Below, in pieces: positions 44,183-52,425 of a stretch of 64,000 bases of DNA. Source of the DNA: Arthrobacter wenxiniae. Its GTDB lineage: Bacteria > Actinomycetota > Actinomycetes > Actinomycetales > Micrococcaceae. The stretch spans positions 79,642-143,641 of the forward strand of contig NZ_JAAMFM010000007.1 of the NCBI RefSeq assembly GCF_013376105.1. Reading direction: 5' to 3'. A model generated the notes under the pieces. It did not search any database. It worked only from the letters and a program-made list of their open reading frames with translations, and was not told where the DNA came from. A program made the translations under genes and the position numbers. Every line of letters starts with the position of its first letter. Positions within the stretch are counted from its first letter, which is position 1.

Positions 44183-45672
44183 CGCGCGCGGCCCGGCGCC
44201 GCGTGCGGGCGTTCGGGCACGTGCAGTTTCGACATGAACCTGGCAACGCCCGGGCTCTGGCGGCCCGCCGTTGCCAGGGATACCGCCACCATCGTGGCAA
44301 AGGCCACGGGCACCGTCCACGCCGCGGGCTGCGTCAAAATGCCGCGCCACGGTGAATCGGGCGCCAGTTGCGCACCGACCAGCATCGACGCCCCGCACAG
44401 CACCCCGCCGGCCAGCATGCCCGCCACCGCGCCCGCGTCGGTCAGCCCGCGCCACCAAATGCCCAGCAGCAGCAGCGGGCACACGGTGGAGGCTGTAAAG
44501 GCGAACACCAGCCCCACGCTGCCGGCCAGGGCCAGCGAATCCGTGCCCAGGGCCACGCCCAGCGGCACCACGGCCGCGGCCACGGCCGCAATCCGGAAGC
44601 CGCGGACGCTCCCGCCCAGCAGGTCCTGGCTGATGACGCCGGCCAGCGAGACCACCAGCCCGGAGGTGGTGGACAGGAAGGCTGCAAAGGCGCCGGCCAC
44701 CACCAGGGTGGAGAGGATCTCGCCGCCCAACCCGCCAATGAGCCGGCCGGGGAGCAGCAGAACGGTCGCGTCGGGGGCGCCGTGCGCGGCCAGCCCGGGC
44801 AGGAACACCCGCCCCACCACCCCGTAGATGGTGGGAAACAGGTAGAAGAGGGACAGCAGCCCGAGCACGATCAGCGTGGTGCGGCGGGCCGCGGCGCCAT
44901 CGGGGTTGGTGTAAAAGCGCACCAGCACGTGGGGGAGCCCCAAGGTGCCGAACAAGAGCGCCACCATGAGCGACAGCGTCCCGTAGGTGCCGGCCGCGCC
45001 GGCCGGGGCCGCGGCGGGGAAGAAGTCCGTCCCGGCAGGCACGGCGCCTGACCCGGTGGGCCCGCCGTGCAGCTGGAGCAGGATGAAGACGGCCGGCACT
45101 GCCAGCGCCGTCAGCTTGAGCCAGAACTGGAAGGCCTGGACAAAGGTGATGGAGCGCATGCCGCCGGTGATCACGGTCAGGCAGACAATGACGACGACGG
45201 CCCCGGCGCCCACCCACGCCGGCAGCCCGGTGGTGGTGCGGATGGTCAAGGCCGCCCCGTGCAGCTGCGGGACGATGTAGAACCAGCCCACCACCACCAC
45301 CAGCACGCTGGTGACGTGGCGGGCAGCCGTTGACTCCAGCCGCGCCTCGGCAAAGTCTGGAATGGTGTAGGCCCCGGACCGGCGCAGCGGGGCGGCCACG
45401 AAGAACAGGAGCATGAGGTAGCCGGCCGTGTAGCCGATGGGGAACCAGAGGGCGTCGATCCCCGAAATCATGATCAGCCCGGCAATGCCCAGGAAGCTGG
45501 CCGCCGAGAGGTACTCCCCGCCAATGGCTGACGCATTCCACCACGGCGGCACCGTCCTTGACGCCACGTAAAAGTCGCTGGTGGTGCGTGAGATCCGCAG
45601 CCCGTAGAAGCCGATCAGGGCCGTGATGGCGGAGACCGAGATCAGGGCCGTGTAGCCGATGGCCGGATTCAC
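44179..45672 (-). CDS. Sodium:solute symporter (acetate/monocarboxylate type)
   Basis: A 497-residue SSS-family transporter with 13 likely helices. It reads DFYVASRTVPPWWNASAIGGEYLSAAS in segments near residue 40, a strong ActP/MctC-type sequence, and later GMRSITFVQAFQFWLKL. A GTG start overlaps the stop of the small membrane protein upstream (GTGA), so they are coupled. It shares an operon with a LytTR regulator and is the second such transporter pair around the sensor system. It probably imports acetate, pyruvate or a similar short acid with sodium. Confidence 0.92.
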   Translation of the reverse strand: MNPAIGYTALISVSAITALIGFYGLRISRTTSDFYVASRTVPPWWNASAIGGEYLSAASFLGIAGLIMISGIDALWFPIGYTAGYLMLLFFVAAPLRRSGAYTIPDFAEARLESTAARHVTSVLVVVVGWFYIVPQLHGAALTIRTTTGLPAWVGAGAVVVIVCLTVITGGMRSITFVQAFQFWLKLTALAVPAVFILLQLHGGPTGSGAVPAGTDFFPAAAPAGAAGTYGTLSLMVALLFGTLGLPHVLVRFYTNPDGAAARRTTLIVLGLLSLFYLFPTIYGVVGRVFLPGLAAHGAPDATVLLLPGRLIGGLGGEILSTLVVAGAFAAFLSTTSGLVVSLAGVISQDLLGGSVRGFRIAAVAAAVVPLGVALGTDSLALAGSVGLVFAFTASTVCPLLLLGIWWRGLTDAGAVAGMLAGGVLCGASMLVGAQLAPDSPWRGILTQPAAWTVPVAFATMVAVSLATAGRQSPGVARFMSKLHVPERPHAAPGRAR

Positions 45673-46100
45673 TTGCCCTCCACCAGGTCGCGGTAACGGT
45701 CCTCATTCCGGGTGGCCGCGCGCACATACAGCCACGCGGACGCGCCGATGATGGGGTACACGCCCACGCCCAGCATGAGCCACGGGGCGGGAATGCCCAG
45801 GATCCGCCAGTCAGCGAAGTCCGGCACCCAGCGCACCGCCGTCCAGCAAATCAACAGGGCGGCCGCGAAGCCGGCGCTGACCACCAGACCCAGCCGGAGC
45901 TGGGACCGGATCAACGACCGCACCATGACCTCGCCCACGGCCGACTGCTCGGCCACTTCCTGCGAGACGCTGGTGCCGGCGGCGACGGAGCGGGCCTGGC
46001 TGCGCGGAGCCACGACGCGTACGCGGCCGGGAGCGGGCGGGGCCGGCGGGGGGACCCGCCGGAGGCCGGGCTGGGAGTCGGGGGCGCCGTCGTCGTTCAT
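45669..46100 (-). CDS. Small two-helix membrane protein accompanying the symporter (DUF485-like role)
   Basis: A 143-residue protein with a Pro-rich N-terminus and two hydrophobic helices (LRLGLVVSAGFAAALLICWTA and APWLMLGVGVYPIIGASAWL), ending RNEDRYRDLVEGK. Sequence similarity to DUF485 is weak, but size, topology and its position directly before an SSS gene are the same. It probably helps the symporter. The ATG lies 7 bases downstream of the response regulator stop. Confidence 0.78.
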   Translation of the reverse strand: MNDDGAPDSQPGLRRVPPPAPPAPGRVRVVAPRSQARSVAAGTSVSQEVAEQSAVGEVMVRSLIRSQLRLGLVVSAGFAAALLICWTAVRWVPDFADWRILGIPAPWLMLGVGVYPIIGASAWLYVRAATRNEDRYRDLVEGK

Positions 46101-46107
46101 GGCAGGT

Positions 46108-46833
46108 TCACGGCAGGGGCCGGACGCGGGTGGCCTGAAGATGCTCCCGCAGGGCGGGCAGGTGTCGCCGGCTCACGGGCAGGTCGGTGTTGGCAACCGA
46201 GACGGTGGGCTTGGCGGAGCCCAGCTTCAGGGCGGTGACAAACGGCATGCAGACAAGGTAGGAGCGGTGGATGCGCACGAAGCCGGACGCCTGCCAGCGC
46301 TGCTCCAGGTCCGAGAGGGGGACGCGGACCAGGTAGCTCGCCTCGGCCGTGTGCAGCCGCGCATAGTCGCCCTGGGCCTGGACAAACCTGACCTCGTCGA
46401 GGCGGATGATCCGGCTCACCCCGCCCTGGTCCACGGTAATCAGCTCCGACTCCCGCGACTCGGACGGCTGGGCCACCATTTCCGCGACGCGCCCCACCGT
46501 CTTGGCCAGCCGCGCGGTGCTGACCGGCTTGAGCAGATAGTCGACGGCGGCGAGGTCAAAGGCCTCGAGGGCGCGGTCGTCGTCGGCCGTGACAAAAACC
46601 ACCAACGGCGGGCGGGGCGAGCGCCCGATCACGCGCGCCAGCTCCAGGCCGTTGAGGCCGGGCATGTGGATGTCCAGGAATGCGGCATCGACGTCCTCCT
46701 CGGCCAGGATTTCCAGGGCCCGCGCGCCACCCGGGGCCCGGTGGATGGTGCCGATGCGCGGATCCCGGCCCAGCAGGTACGCGAGTTCCTCGACGGCGGG
46801 CAGTTCGTCGTCGGCGACAAGGACGTTGATCAT
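46108..46833 (-). CDS. LytTR-family response regulator
   Basis: A 241-residue regulator. The receiver has ADDE (residues 7-10), phospho-acceptor Asp54 in AFLDIHMPGLNG and VDYLLKPVS. The LytTR DNA-binding domain covers the C-terminal 100 residues, with GDYARLHTAEASYLVRVPLS and FVRIHRSYLV. The ATG at 46833 was chosen because the receiver starts right there. A 55-base repeat separates it from its sensor kinase. It probably activates the two transporter operons on either side. Confidence 0.93.
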   Translation of the reverse strand: MINVLVADDELPAVEELAYLLGRDPRIGTIHRAPGGARALEILAEEDVDAAFLDIHMPGLNGLELARVIGRSPRPPLVVFVTADDDRALEAFDLAAVDYLLKPVSTARLAKTVGRVAEMVAQPSESRESELITVDQGGVSRIIRLDEVRFVQAQGDYARLHTAEASYLVRVPLSDLEQRWQASGFVRIHRSYLVCMPFVTALKLGSAKPTVSVANTDLPVSRRHLPALREHLQATRVRPLP

Positions 46834-46845
46834 GGTGACCAGCCT

Positions 46846-46967
46846 AGCGGCCGAGGGGCCACGACCGAGCGGAGCGAGGTTGGGGAGGACGATAGGCGCT
46901 AGCGGCCGAGGGGCCACGACCGAGCGGAGCGAGGTTGGGGAGGACGGTAGGCGCTGGCGGCCGAGGG
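46846..46967. repeat. 55-base tandem repeat between kinase and regulator genes
   Basis: Two near-identical units (46846-46900 and 46901-46955, one base different) plus a 12-base start of a third. Each carries gaccgagcggagcgaggttg. It occupies almost the whole gap between the kinase stop and the regulator start, so kinase and regulator may be uncoupled or differently expressed. Confidence 0.9.
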
Positions 46968-46972
46968 CCGGC

Positions 46973-48208
46973 TCAGGCGTCGTGGCCGGGCTGGTTCTTG
47001 GGAACCGTCATGGTGATCAGCATGCCCTGTCCCACCCCGGTGTCGATGGCCAGCCCGTGGTCGTCGCCGTACACCTGCCGCAGCCGGGCGTCGACGTTGC
47101 GCAGGCCCACATGGGTGCCGTCCCGCTGCCCGGCAAGGATGTTTCGGAGCTCCTCGGGGTCCATGCCCACGCCGTCGTCCTCGATGGTGACCTGGGTGTA
47201 GGCGCCCAGGTCCCGCGCGGACAGCTGCACCAGCCCAGGGCCCTCCCTCGCCTCGAGCCCGTGCCGGACGGCGTTCTCCACCAGCGGCTGGAGGCTGAGA
47301 AACGGGATGACAGTGCTGAGGACCTCGGGCGCAATTTGAAGGCTGATCTGCAGCCGGTCGCCGAAGCGGGCGCTCTCCAGCAGCAGGTACCTGTCGATGC
47401 AGCGCAGTTCCTCGGCGAGGGTGGTGAAATCGCCGTGGCGGCGGAAGGAATAGCGGGTGAAGTCCGCGAACTCAACCACCAGGTCGCGGGCGCGCTGGGG
47501 GTCCGTGTTGATGAACGAGGCGATGGCGTTGAGCGAGTTGTAGATGAAGTGCGGGCTGATCTGGGCGCGGAGGGCCCGGACCTCCGATTCGACCAGCAGC
47601 GTGCGCGACGCGCTGAGCTCCGCCAGTTCCAGTTGGGCGGAGACCCAGCCGGCCACCTCATTGGTGGCCCGCACCAGCCCGGCGCTGGGCTGCGTGCTGA
47701 GGATGATCACGGTGCCCACCACGCGGGAGTCGACGTTGAGCGGGCAGATCACCGCAGCCTTCAGGCCCGAGCCCTCCTCCGGCAGGCCGAGCGACACCCT
47801 CAGGGCCGAATCGAGGACGGCCACCTGGGTGCGCCCGTTGCCCAGGGCGCGCGCGGCCAGGCCCATGACCGCCTCCGGGTCGGGTTCCTTGGACGCCGCC
47901 CCGGACCCGTCCCAAGCCAGCAGCCGGGTCCCGTCCGTCATGGCAAAGGCCGCACAGTTCAGCAGTGCGCGCAGCTGCCGGCTCGCCTTCAGCGCACCCG
48001 CCGGTTCCAGCCCGTTGCGCAGCTGGGCGCCCGCCGCCGCGGCCGAGTGCAGGGTCCGGAACGTTGCCCGCTCCGCATCGGTGCCCAGCTCGCGATGGGA
48101 CCGCGACAGCCTCAATCCTGCCGCCGCCACCACGGCAACGGCGGCGACCACCACGGCGATGGTGATGGTGAGCACGAGCGTGGAGTCACTCAGGGCGGCA
48201 GGAGGCAT
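46973..48208 (-). CDS. LytS-type sensor histidine kinase
   Basis: About 411 residues. One N-terminal membrane helix (LVLTITIAVVVAAVAVVAAA) precedes a GAF-like sensing region of about 140 residues, then the His_kinase domain with SPHFIYNSLNAIASFINTD (phospho-His) and an ATPase with PLVENAVRHGLEAREG and GVGMDPEEL. Unlike classic LytS it lacks the multi-helix 5TM sensor, so it probably senses a cytoplasmic signal. A GTG at 48217 is an alternative start. It is divergent from the second symporter pair. Confidence 0.9.
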   Translation of the reverse strand: MPPAALSDSTLVLTITIAVVVAAVAVVAAAGLRLSRSHRELGTDAERATFRTLHSAAAAGAQLRNGLEPAGALKASRQLRALLNCAAFAMTDGTRLLAWDGSGAASKEPDPEAVMGLAARALGNGRTQVAVLDSALRVSLGLPEEGSGLKAAVICPLNVDSRVVGTVIILSTQPSAGLVRATNEVAGWVSAQLELAELSASRTLLVESEVRALRAQISPHFIYNSLNAIASFINTDPQRARDLVVEFADFTRYSFRRHGDFTTLAEELRCIDRYLLLESARFGDRLQISLQIAPEVLSTVIPFLSLQPLVENAVRHGLEAREGPGLVQLSARDLGAYTQVTIEDDGVGMDPEELRNILAGQRDGTHVGLRNVDARLRQVYGDDHGLAIDTGVGQGMLITMTVPKNQPGHDA

Positions 48209-48330
48209 GCGATACACACTAGCGCCACGTGCCGGCGTCGTCCCTTCACGAGGTGCGCCCCATGGGCCGGCGTGCCGTTGGGCGCACGGTCGACGCCGTT
48301 CAGCGCGGCAGCCGCCCGGTCGGCGCCTTG

Positions 48331-48366
48331 TGTGATCCGCAACACCCCATAGTAAGAGGGATCACA
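48331..48366. promoter_or_regulatory. Inverted repeat in the sensor/symporter divergent promoter
   Basis: tgtgatcc (48331-48338) is mirrored by ggatcaca (48359-48366), separated by 20 bases. It lies just before the ribosome-binding site of the small membrane protein gene. It may be a binding site for the LytTR regulator or another factor, though LytTR sites are normally direct repeats. Confidence 0.4.
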
Positions 48367-48383
48367 TCACTCAAGGAGGAATG

Positions 48384-48752
48384 ATGGGTAATTCTGCCCA
48401 AGCAAGCCCAGGAAGTCCCGATGTGGACTTTGCCCAAGTCCAGGAGTCGGAGGAGTTCAAGGACCTTCGCAAGAGCCACCGCAGCTTTGTGTTTCCCGTA
48501 GCACTCGGCTTCCTGCTCTGGTACTTCGCCTACGTCCTGTTGGCGGCGTACGCCCACGACTTCATGTCCATCAAGGTGTGGGGGTCCATCAACATCGGCC
48601 TGGTCATGGGCCTGCTGCAGTTTGTCACCACCTTCGGCATCACCACGTGGTACGTCCACTACGCCAACAGCAGGATGGACCCCAAGGCCGCGAAGATCCG
48701 CACCCGCCTGGAGTCCCAAATCTCGGCCGGCTCGGCCACGGAAGGGGTCTAG
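48384..48752 (+). CDS. DUF485 membrane protein
   Basis: A 122-residue small protein with two helices and the DUF485 pattern FKDLRKSHRSFVFPVALGFLLWY and FGITTWYVHYANSRMDP in separate parts. DUF485 proteins regularly pair with ActP/MctC sodium:solute symporters. AAGGAGG lies 4 bases before the ATG at 48384; an adjacent ATG at 48381 is closer than ideal. The symporter gene starts 3 bases after its stop. Confidence 0.92.
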   Translation: MGNSAQASPGSPDVDFAQVQESEEFKDLRKSHRSFVFPVALGFLLWYFAYVLLAAYAHDFMSIKVWGSINIGLVMGLLQFVTTFGITTWYVHYANSRMDPKAAKIRTRLESQISAGSATEGV

Positions 48753-48755
48753 GCG

Positions 48756-50408
48756 ATGAACGCAACCTCAGTGCTGCAGCACCTTGCCGCCGCGGACAAG
48801 AGCCTCGGGGAACAGACCAAGGACACGTCCTGGATCAACATCCTGATCTTCGTCCTCTTTGTGGGCGTCACCATGGTGGTGGTGTTCCGCGCCAGCCGCA
48901 ACAACAAGACCGCCGCGGACTACTACGCGGCCGGGAGGTCCTTCTCCGGCGGACAAAACGGCACCGCCATTGCCGGCGACTACCTCTCCGCAGCCTCCTT
49001 CCTGGGCATCACGGGCGCCATCGCCATCAACGGCTACGACGGCTTCCTGTACTCGATCGGCTTCCTGGTCGCGTGGCTGGTGGCCCTGCTGCTGGTGGCC
49101 GAACTGCTGCGCAACACGGGCAAGTTCACCATGGCCGACGTCCTCTCCTTCCGCCTCAAGCAGCGCCCCGTCCGCATCGCCGCGGCCACCACCACCCTGG
49201 TGGTCTGCTTCTTCTACCTGCTGGCCCAGATGGCCGGAGCCGGCGGCCTCGTCTCGCTGCTCCTGGGGCTGGACAACGGCAACAAGACCGGCCAGGGAAT
49301 CGTCATTGCCGTGGTCGGCGTGCTCATGATCGTCTATGTATTGATCGGGGGCATGAAGGGCACGACCTGGGTGCAGATCATCAAGGCCTGCCTGCTCGTG
49401 GTCGGCGCCGCCATCATGACGGTCATTGTGCTGGCCATGAACGGCTTCAACCTGAGCACGCTCATGGATGCGGCCGTGCAGACGTCCATCAACGAGGGCG
49501 GGGCGGGGGCGGCCCTGTTGAACCCGGGCGCCGCCTACGGCAAGGCGCCGCTCGACTTTGTTTCGCTGGCGCTGGCACTCGTCCTTGGCACCGCGGCCCT
49601 GCCGCACGTGCTGATGCGCTTCTACACCGTCCCCACCGCCAAGGAGGCCCGCAAGTCGGTGGTGTGGGCCATTTGGCTCATCGGCATCTTCTACATCTTC
49701 ACCCTGGTCCTGGGCTACGGAGCGGGCGCCTTGATTGGCAAGACGGCCATTCTGGCGGCGCCTGGCGGCGTCAACGCTGCCGCGCCCCTGCTGGCGTTTG
49801 TGATTGGCGGGCCCATCCTGCTCGGCTTCATCTCCGCGGTCGCCTTCGCCACCATCCTGGCCGTCGTGGCCGGGCTGACGATTACCGCCGCCGCCTCGTT
49901 CGCCCACGACATCTACTCCAACGTCATTGTCAAGGGTGAGCCCAAGCCGGAAATGGAAGTGAAGGTGGCCCGCCGCACCGTGGTGGTCATCGGCATCGTC
50001 GCCATTGCCGGCGGCATCCTGGCAAACGGGCAGAACATCGCGTTCCTCGTGGCACTGGCCTTCGCCATCGCGGCATCGGCCAACCTGCCCACCATCCTCT
50101 TCTCGCTGTTCTGGAAGAAGTTCACCACCCAGGGCGCGCTGTGGAGCATGTACGGCGGGCTGGCGTCGGCCATCATCCTGATTGCCTTCTCCCCGGTGGT
50201 TTCCGGCAGTGAAAAGGCCATGATTCCTGGCGCCAGCTTTGACTGGTTCCCGCTGGCCAACCCCGGCATCGTCTCCATCCCGCTGGCGTTCTTCCTGGGC
50301 TGGCTGGGCACGGTCCTGGACAAGAACACGGAGAACCCGCAGGTCCAGGCCGAGATGGAAGTCCGCTCCCTGACCGGTGTCGGCGCCGAGAAGGCCGTGG
50401 AACACTGA
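48756..50408 (+). CDS. Cation/acetate-type sodium:solute symporter
   Basis: A 550-residue SSS-family transporter with 13 helices. Blocks include ADYYAAGRSFSGGQNGTAIAGDYLSAASFLG in two pieces around residue 60, LGTAALPHVLMRFYTVP near 285, and a typical ActP C-terminus. Relatives import acetate, propionate or pyruvate. It is coupled to the DUF485 gene upstream and closed by a strong terminator. With the first symporter pair it frames a LytS/LytTR system. Confidence 0.93.
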   Translation: MNATSVLQHLAAADKSLGEQTKDTSWINILIFVLFVGVTMVVVFRASRNNKTAADYYAAGRSFSGGQNGTAIAGDYLSAASFLGITGAIAINGYDGFLYSIGFLVAWLVALLLVAELLRNTGKFTMADVLSFRLKQRPVRIAAATTTLVVCFFYLLAQMAGAGGLVSLLLGLDNGNKTGQGIVIAVVGVLMIVYVLIGGMKGTTWVQIIKACLLVVGAAIMTVIVLAMNGFNLSTLMDAAVQTSINEGGAGAALLNPGAAYGKAPLDFVSLALALVLGTAALPHVLMRFYTVPTAKEARKSVVWAIWLIGIFYIFTLVLGYGAGALIGKTAILAAPGGVNAAAPLLAFVIGGPILLGFISAVAFATILAVVAGLTITAAASFAHDIYSNVIVKGEPKPEMEVKVARRTVVVIGIVAIAGGILANGQNIAFLVALAFAIAASANLPTILFSLFWKKFTTQGALWSMYGGLASAIILIAFSPVVSGSEKAMIPGASFDWFPLANPGIVSIPLAFFLGWLGTVLDKNTENPQVQAEMEVRSLTGVGAEKAVEH

Positions 50409-50416
50409 CGTGATTG

Positions 50417-50463
50417 AAGGCCCCGTCCGGCGTTGACGCACGACGCCGGACGGGGCCTTTTGC
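50417..50463 (+). terminator. Intrinsic terminator after the acetate-type symporter
   Basis: aaggccccgtccggcg pairs perfectly with cgccggacggggcctt around an 11-base loop, followed by tttgcc. Confidence 0.92.
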
Positions 50464-50501
50464 CGTCGTAGGCCATGAAGCGGAGCCCGGCCGGGTCGCG
50501 T

Positions 50502-50530
50502 CGATGCGCCACTTGGCAAGTGGCGCATCG
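50502..50530. terminator. Perfect 13-base-arm palindrome downstream of the AsnC gene
   Basis: cgatgcgccactt and aagtggcgcatcg flank a 3-base loop. It lies 43 bases beyond the stop of the minus-strand regulator and could end that transcript. The T run is poor, so a REP-like element is also possible. Confidence 0.6.
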
Positions 50531-50572
50531 TTGGAACGCAAGCCCGCGCAGTTTCAAAGGCGCGGGCGCCGG

Positions 50573-51043
50573 CTACCTGTCCAGGACGCGTTCCAGCAGG
50601 GGAGTGAGGCGGAAGGGGACCAGCTCGTTCATGGCAAGCGAGGTCTCGGTGCGTTCCACGCCGTCGCAGGCGAGGATCTTGCCGTTGATGCGGAACAGGT
50701 CCTCCGCCCCTGTGGAAACCACCCGCACCAGGATGTCCGCCCGGCCACTGAGCCCGTGGGCCTCCACCACCTCGGGGATGCCGGCCAGCGAGGCCGCCAG
50801 GGCCGCGAGCTTTTGCTGCTGCACGTGGATGGAGATGTAGGCCGTCAGCGGGTACCCCAGCACGGCGGGACTGATGCGGTGGTCAAATGCCAAAAAGGCG
50901 TGCCCCTTTTCCAGCGAGGACATCCGCGCCTGCACGGTGTTGCGCGACAGTCCCAGCTGCTGCGCCAGCGCCACGACGGTCTGGCGCGGGTCCTGGACCA
51001 TGGCCAGGAGGATGCGGGCATCGGTGCCGTCCAAAGTATGCAT
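50573..51043 (-). CDS. Lrp/AsnC-family regulator
   Basis: A 156-residue regulator. The N-terminal helix-turn-helix is VVALAQQLGLSRNTVQARMSSLEKG. The C-terminal RAM ligand domain has PLTAYISIHVQQQKL and LSGRADILVRVV. It is divergent from the branched-chain oxoacid dehydrogenase operon, as BkdR-type regulators often are, so a branched-chain amino acid or its oxoacid is the likely effector. ATG 51043 directly begins the domain. The 245-base gap to the operon is AT-rich and contains a CRP-like palindrome. Confidence 0.92.
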   Translation of the reverse strand: MHTLDGTDARILLAMVQDPRQTVVALAQQLGLSRNTVQARMSSLEKGHAFLAFDHRISPAVLGYPLTAYISIHVQQQKLAALAASLAGIPEVVEAHGLSGRADILVRVVSTGAEDLFRINGKILACDGVERTETSLAMNELVPFRLTPLLERVLDR

Positions 51044-51124
51044 ATTGCGCAGATTAGCACGGTGGCGGCCATCAATGTAGTGCAGAATGATCAATATTTT
51101 GAAGGGACATTGCGCCAACTGCAT

Positions 51125-51144
51125 GCTGTGAGTATCGTCACAGC
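51125..51144. promoter_or_regulatory. CRP/GlxR-like palindrome upstream of the bkd operon
   Basis: gctgtga and tcacagc are perfect inverted 7-base arms with a 6-base centre (gtatcg), and TGTGA-N6-TCACA is the consensus of the CRP family. It lies 145 bases before the E1 alpha start, in the gap shared with the AsnC gene. Confidence 0.6.
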
Positions 51145-51288
51145 TAAGGGTTGCAATGACGCCGCCCTGCCGCGCGCGCAACGACCCATTGCAAAACTGC
51201 ACGCGGCCTGGGGGCCCGCATCCACAAGATGCTCCGGCCCGTTGCCAGGGGCCCGGCCCCCGGCAGGAAGTTAAGGAGGCGAACTGCC

Positions 51289-52425
51289 GTGCTGGACGCA
51301 TCAGCCATTTCCGGGGCATCACCGCAACCCGGAATTCACCAACTTATTGCCGCAGACGGCACCAGCGTTGCCGACGAGGAACTGGCCCCCCTGGTGGCCG
51401 ACGTCGACGACGACCAGCTTCTCCAGCTTTACTCGGACATGGTCACCATCCGGCGCATTGACGTCGAGGCCACGGCCCTCCAGCGCCAGGGCCAGCTGGC
51501 CCTGTGGCCGCCCATGCTGGGCCAGGAAGCATCCCAGGCGGGCTCGCTCCATGCCCTGACCATGGACGACTTCATCTTCCCGACCTACCGTGAAAACGGC
51601 GTGGCCTACCTTCGCGGCGCGGACCTGGCCGGCATCATGAGCACGTGGCGCGGGAGCGCCAACACCGGCTGGGACCCGCACAAGTTCAACATGGCAACCC
51701 CGCAAATCATCATCGGCGCCCAGACCCTGCACGCCACCGGCTACGCCATGGGACTGGTGCTGGACGGCAAGGAGGCGCTGTCCATTGCCTACCTGGGCGA
51801 CGGCGCCAGCAGCCAAGGCGACGTCCACGAATCCATGGTTTTCGCCGCCAGTTTTCAGGCCCCCGTCATCTTCTTCTGCCAAAACAACCACTGGGCCATC
51901 TCCGAGCCTGTGGGCCTGCAGGCACACGCCCCGATCGCAGGCCGGGCCCCGGGATACGGCATACCGAGCATGCGCGTCGACGGCAACGACGTGCTGGCCG
52001 TCCTGGCCGCCACCCGCTGGGCGGCGAACCGGGCGCGCAGCGGCGGCGGCCCCAGCTTCATTGAGGCGGTCACGTACCGCATGGGTGCCCACACCACCGC
52101 GGACGACCCCACCCGGTACCGCGGCGTCACCGAATTGGAGGAGTGGGGTGCCAGGGACCCGATTGCCCGAGTGCGGGCCTTCCTGCAAGGCCGGGGAAGG
52201 CTCGACGAGGCCGCGGAGGCCGGGGTGGCCGCGCGCGCGGACACCATGGCCGCCGAGCTCCGCAACGGCTGCATCAACATGCCGGACCCCGCCCCCATGA
52301 CCGTCTTTGACAACGTCTACACCACGGAGCACGCCATCCTGGACCGCCAGCGGGACCACTACGAGCGGTACCTGGCCGCCTTCGCCACCACCGAGGGAAC
52401 CACCCTGGAAGGGAGCCGGTCATGA
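51289..52425 (+). CDS. bkdA: Branched-chain 2-oxoacid dehydrogenase E1, alpha subunit
   Basis: A 378-residue thiamine-diphosphate enzyme subunit. The TPP/Mg motif GDGASSQGDVHESMVFAA runs to the paired NN of FCQNNHWAIS, with TYRENGVAYLRG and TYRMGAHTTADDPTRYR as E1 alpha marks. The last block suits branched-chain rather than pyruvate substrates. The GTG at 51289 has AAGGAGG 9 bases upstream. The stop overlaps the beta gene by 4 bases (ATGA). The operon lacks E3, which must be supplied elsewhere. Confidence 0.92.
   Translation: MLDASAISGASPQPGIHQLIAADGTSVADEELAPLVADVDDDQLLQLYSDMVTIRRIDVEATALQRQGQLALWPPMLGQEASQAGSLHALTMDDFIFPTYRENGVAYLRGADLAGIMSTWRGSANTGWDPHKFNMATPQIIIGAQTLHATGYAMGLVLDGKEALSIAYLGDGASSQGDVHESMVFAASFQAPVIFFCQNNHWAISEPVGLQAHAPIAGRAPGYGIPSMRVDGNDVLAVLAATRWAANRARSGGGPSFIEAVTYRMGAHTTADDPTRYRGVTELEEWGARDPIARVRAFLQGRGRLDEAAEAGVAARADTMAAELRNGCINMPDPAPMTVFDNVYTTEHAILDRQRDHYERYLAAFATTEGTTLEGSRS

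Noticed and set aside
43502..45727. Very long minus-strand frame of 741 codons
   Set aside because: It is an out-of-frame shadow of the symporter gene and runs antisense across DivIVA; its translation is Arg/Gly/His-rich with no family motif.
50502..50530. Operator of the AsnC regulator
   Set aside because: It lies downstream of the gene, not in its promoter, so a terminator or REP-like element is more likely.
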